64,000 bases of DNA from Stieleria magnilauensis (GTDB lineage Bacteria; Planctomycetota; Planctomycetia; Pirellulales; Pirellulaceae), in assembly GCA_007753675.1 (NCBI GenBank), contig CP036432.1:1276394-1340393 (forward strand). Direction: 5' to 3'. Of this stretch, positions 63,572-64,000 are shown one piece after another (the stretch's first letter is position 1; every line of letters begins with the position of its first letter). The notes under the pieces were generated by a model. The model made no database searches. It was not told the origin of the DNA and saw only the letters and a list, made by a program, of their open reading frames with translations. The translations under genes and the position numbers were made by a program.

Positions 63572-64000
63572 TCAAAGCTCGCCACTGCGAACCATTTCAG
63601 CGCCGGCGTCTCGCATTTCTGCAAGGGCGCGTTCGCTGTCACCGGGTTGCATTTCGACGCCGCGACAGCCATCAACGACTAAAGTCACGCGAAAGCCTTC
63701 GCTGATCGCATCCAACACCGTGGCTCGAACGCAGTAATCGGTAGCCAATCCCATTGCGATCACGTGCTCAATGCCGTGACGACGCAAGTCGTCCGCCAGG
63801 CCAGTCGAATGCTGGTGTCCGTTGTCATAGAACGCGCTGTAACTATCAATCAGCCGTTGCGTTCCCTTGCGAACCACGTGATCAATCCGATCCTGATCCA
63901 ACGCTGAGACAAACTCCGCACCGTGTGTGTGTTCGATACAGTGATCCGGCCAAGCAACTTGCGGAATTCCCTCCAGCAAGAACTGATCTCCGATGGCCAG
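63572..64000 (-). CDS. pncA: Nicotinamidase (isochorismatase family), C-terminal part (5' end outside window)
   Basis: The frame is open to the window edge, so the N-terminus with the first catalytic Asp is not seen. The visible 142 residues start LAIGDQFLLEGIPQVAWPDH, then CIEHTHGAEF, VVRKGTQ with the catalytic Lys, and GLATDYCVRATVLDAISEGF with the catalytic Cys. The WPDHC segment with the metal-site pattern is typical of PncA. It hydrolyses nicotinamide to nicotinate and ammonia in NAD salvage. The gene is convergent with tonB, 230 bases apart. Confidence 0.92.
   Translation of the reverse strand: MAIGDQFLLEGIPQVAWPDHCIEHTHGAEFVSALDQDRIDHVVRKGTQRLIDSYSAFYDNGHQHSTGLADDLRRHGIEHVIAMGLATDYCVRATVLDAISEGFRVTLVVDGCRGVEMQPGDSERALAEMRDAGAEMVRSGEL

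Overview
The window looks like chromosomal DNA of a Pirellula-type planctomycete (Rhodopirellula/Rubripirellula/Stieleria-like). I infer this from gene families largely typical of that group: a DUF1592/1588/1585 cytochrome-like protein beside a Tat-exported DUF1552 protein, a DUF1549/DUF1553 plus DUF1501 pair, ECF-type sigma factors coupled to membrane Ser/Thr kinases, exported proteins with an LExR..LAA N-terminal motif, PEP-CTERM proteins and a DUF1559 pilin-like protein. No rRNA, tRNA, phage module or CRISPR array was seen.

Layout. 1-6290: two Planctomycete cytochrome modules (DUF1588/1585 + DUF1552; a five-CxxCH protein + a beta-propeller protein). 6331-6660: tandem palindromic repeat array. 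6658-11194 (minus): sigma factor, kinase-TPR and LExR exported protein with overlapping ends. 11359-15500 (minus): matrixin-dockerin-EF-hand protease, prenyltransferase-repeat protein, small exported protein. 15788-20177 (minus): a second sigma-kinase pair followed by a secreted pentapeptide-repeat protein whose LTxxQ-like segment resembles the kinase C-terminus. 20384-25102: DUF1549/1553 and DUF1501. 25172-26540 (minus): a PEP-CTERM protein behind a cobalamin riboswitch and a good sigma70-like promoter. 26548-32772 (minus): heavy-metal RND efflux (CusA/CzcA, CusB) with a His-rich lipoprotein and a Cys/His-rich protein that carries an in-frame mobile repeat. 33523-41571: MscS channel, CoA-binding protein, DoxX-MexE-MexF-like operon, DUF3124 protein.

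41724-46365: a minus-strand set (PEP-CTERM/DUF1559 fusion, transthyretin-like lipoprotein, DUF4198-Kelch protein) diverges from a hemP gene. Two matching TTGAGA-N5-TCkCAA boxes lie in the shared intergenic region, so a Fur-controlled iron or heme surface system is a reasonable hypothesis and is my main candidate for an undescribed system. 46758-49617: IS110 element with a structured upstream region, a 40-bp palindromic tandem array and small ORFs. 49618-51936: groEL, groES and a 63-aa protein. 52324-56710: small proteins, csrA, a class 3 lipase, a PhoD-type phosphatase and a probable sulfatase remnant. 56765-59043 (minus): VOC protein overlapping a GH5-like/GDPD fusion. 59145-59706: 81-bp tandem array. 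59715-63341: heme-type TonB receptor divergent from a second hemP overlapping tonB. The window closes inside pncA.

Start codons were moved from the longest reading frame to ATG or GTG codons with a Shine-Dalgarno sequence, signal peptide or stop/start overlap; each choice is stated in its entry. Family names come from recognising motifs by eye, without database searches.
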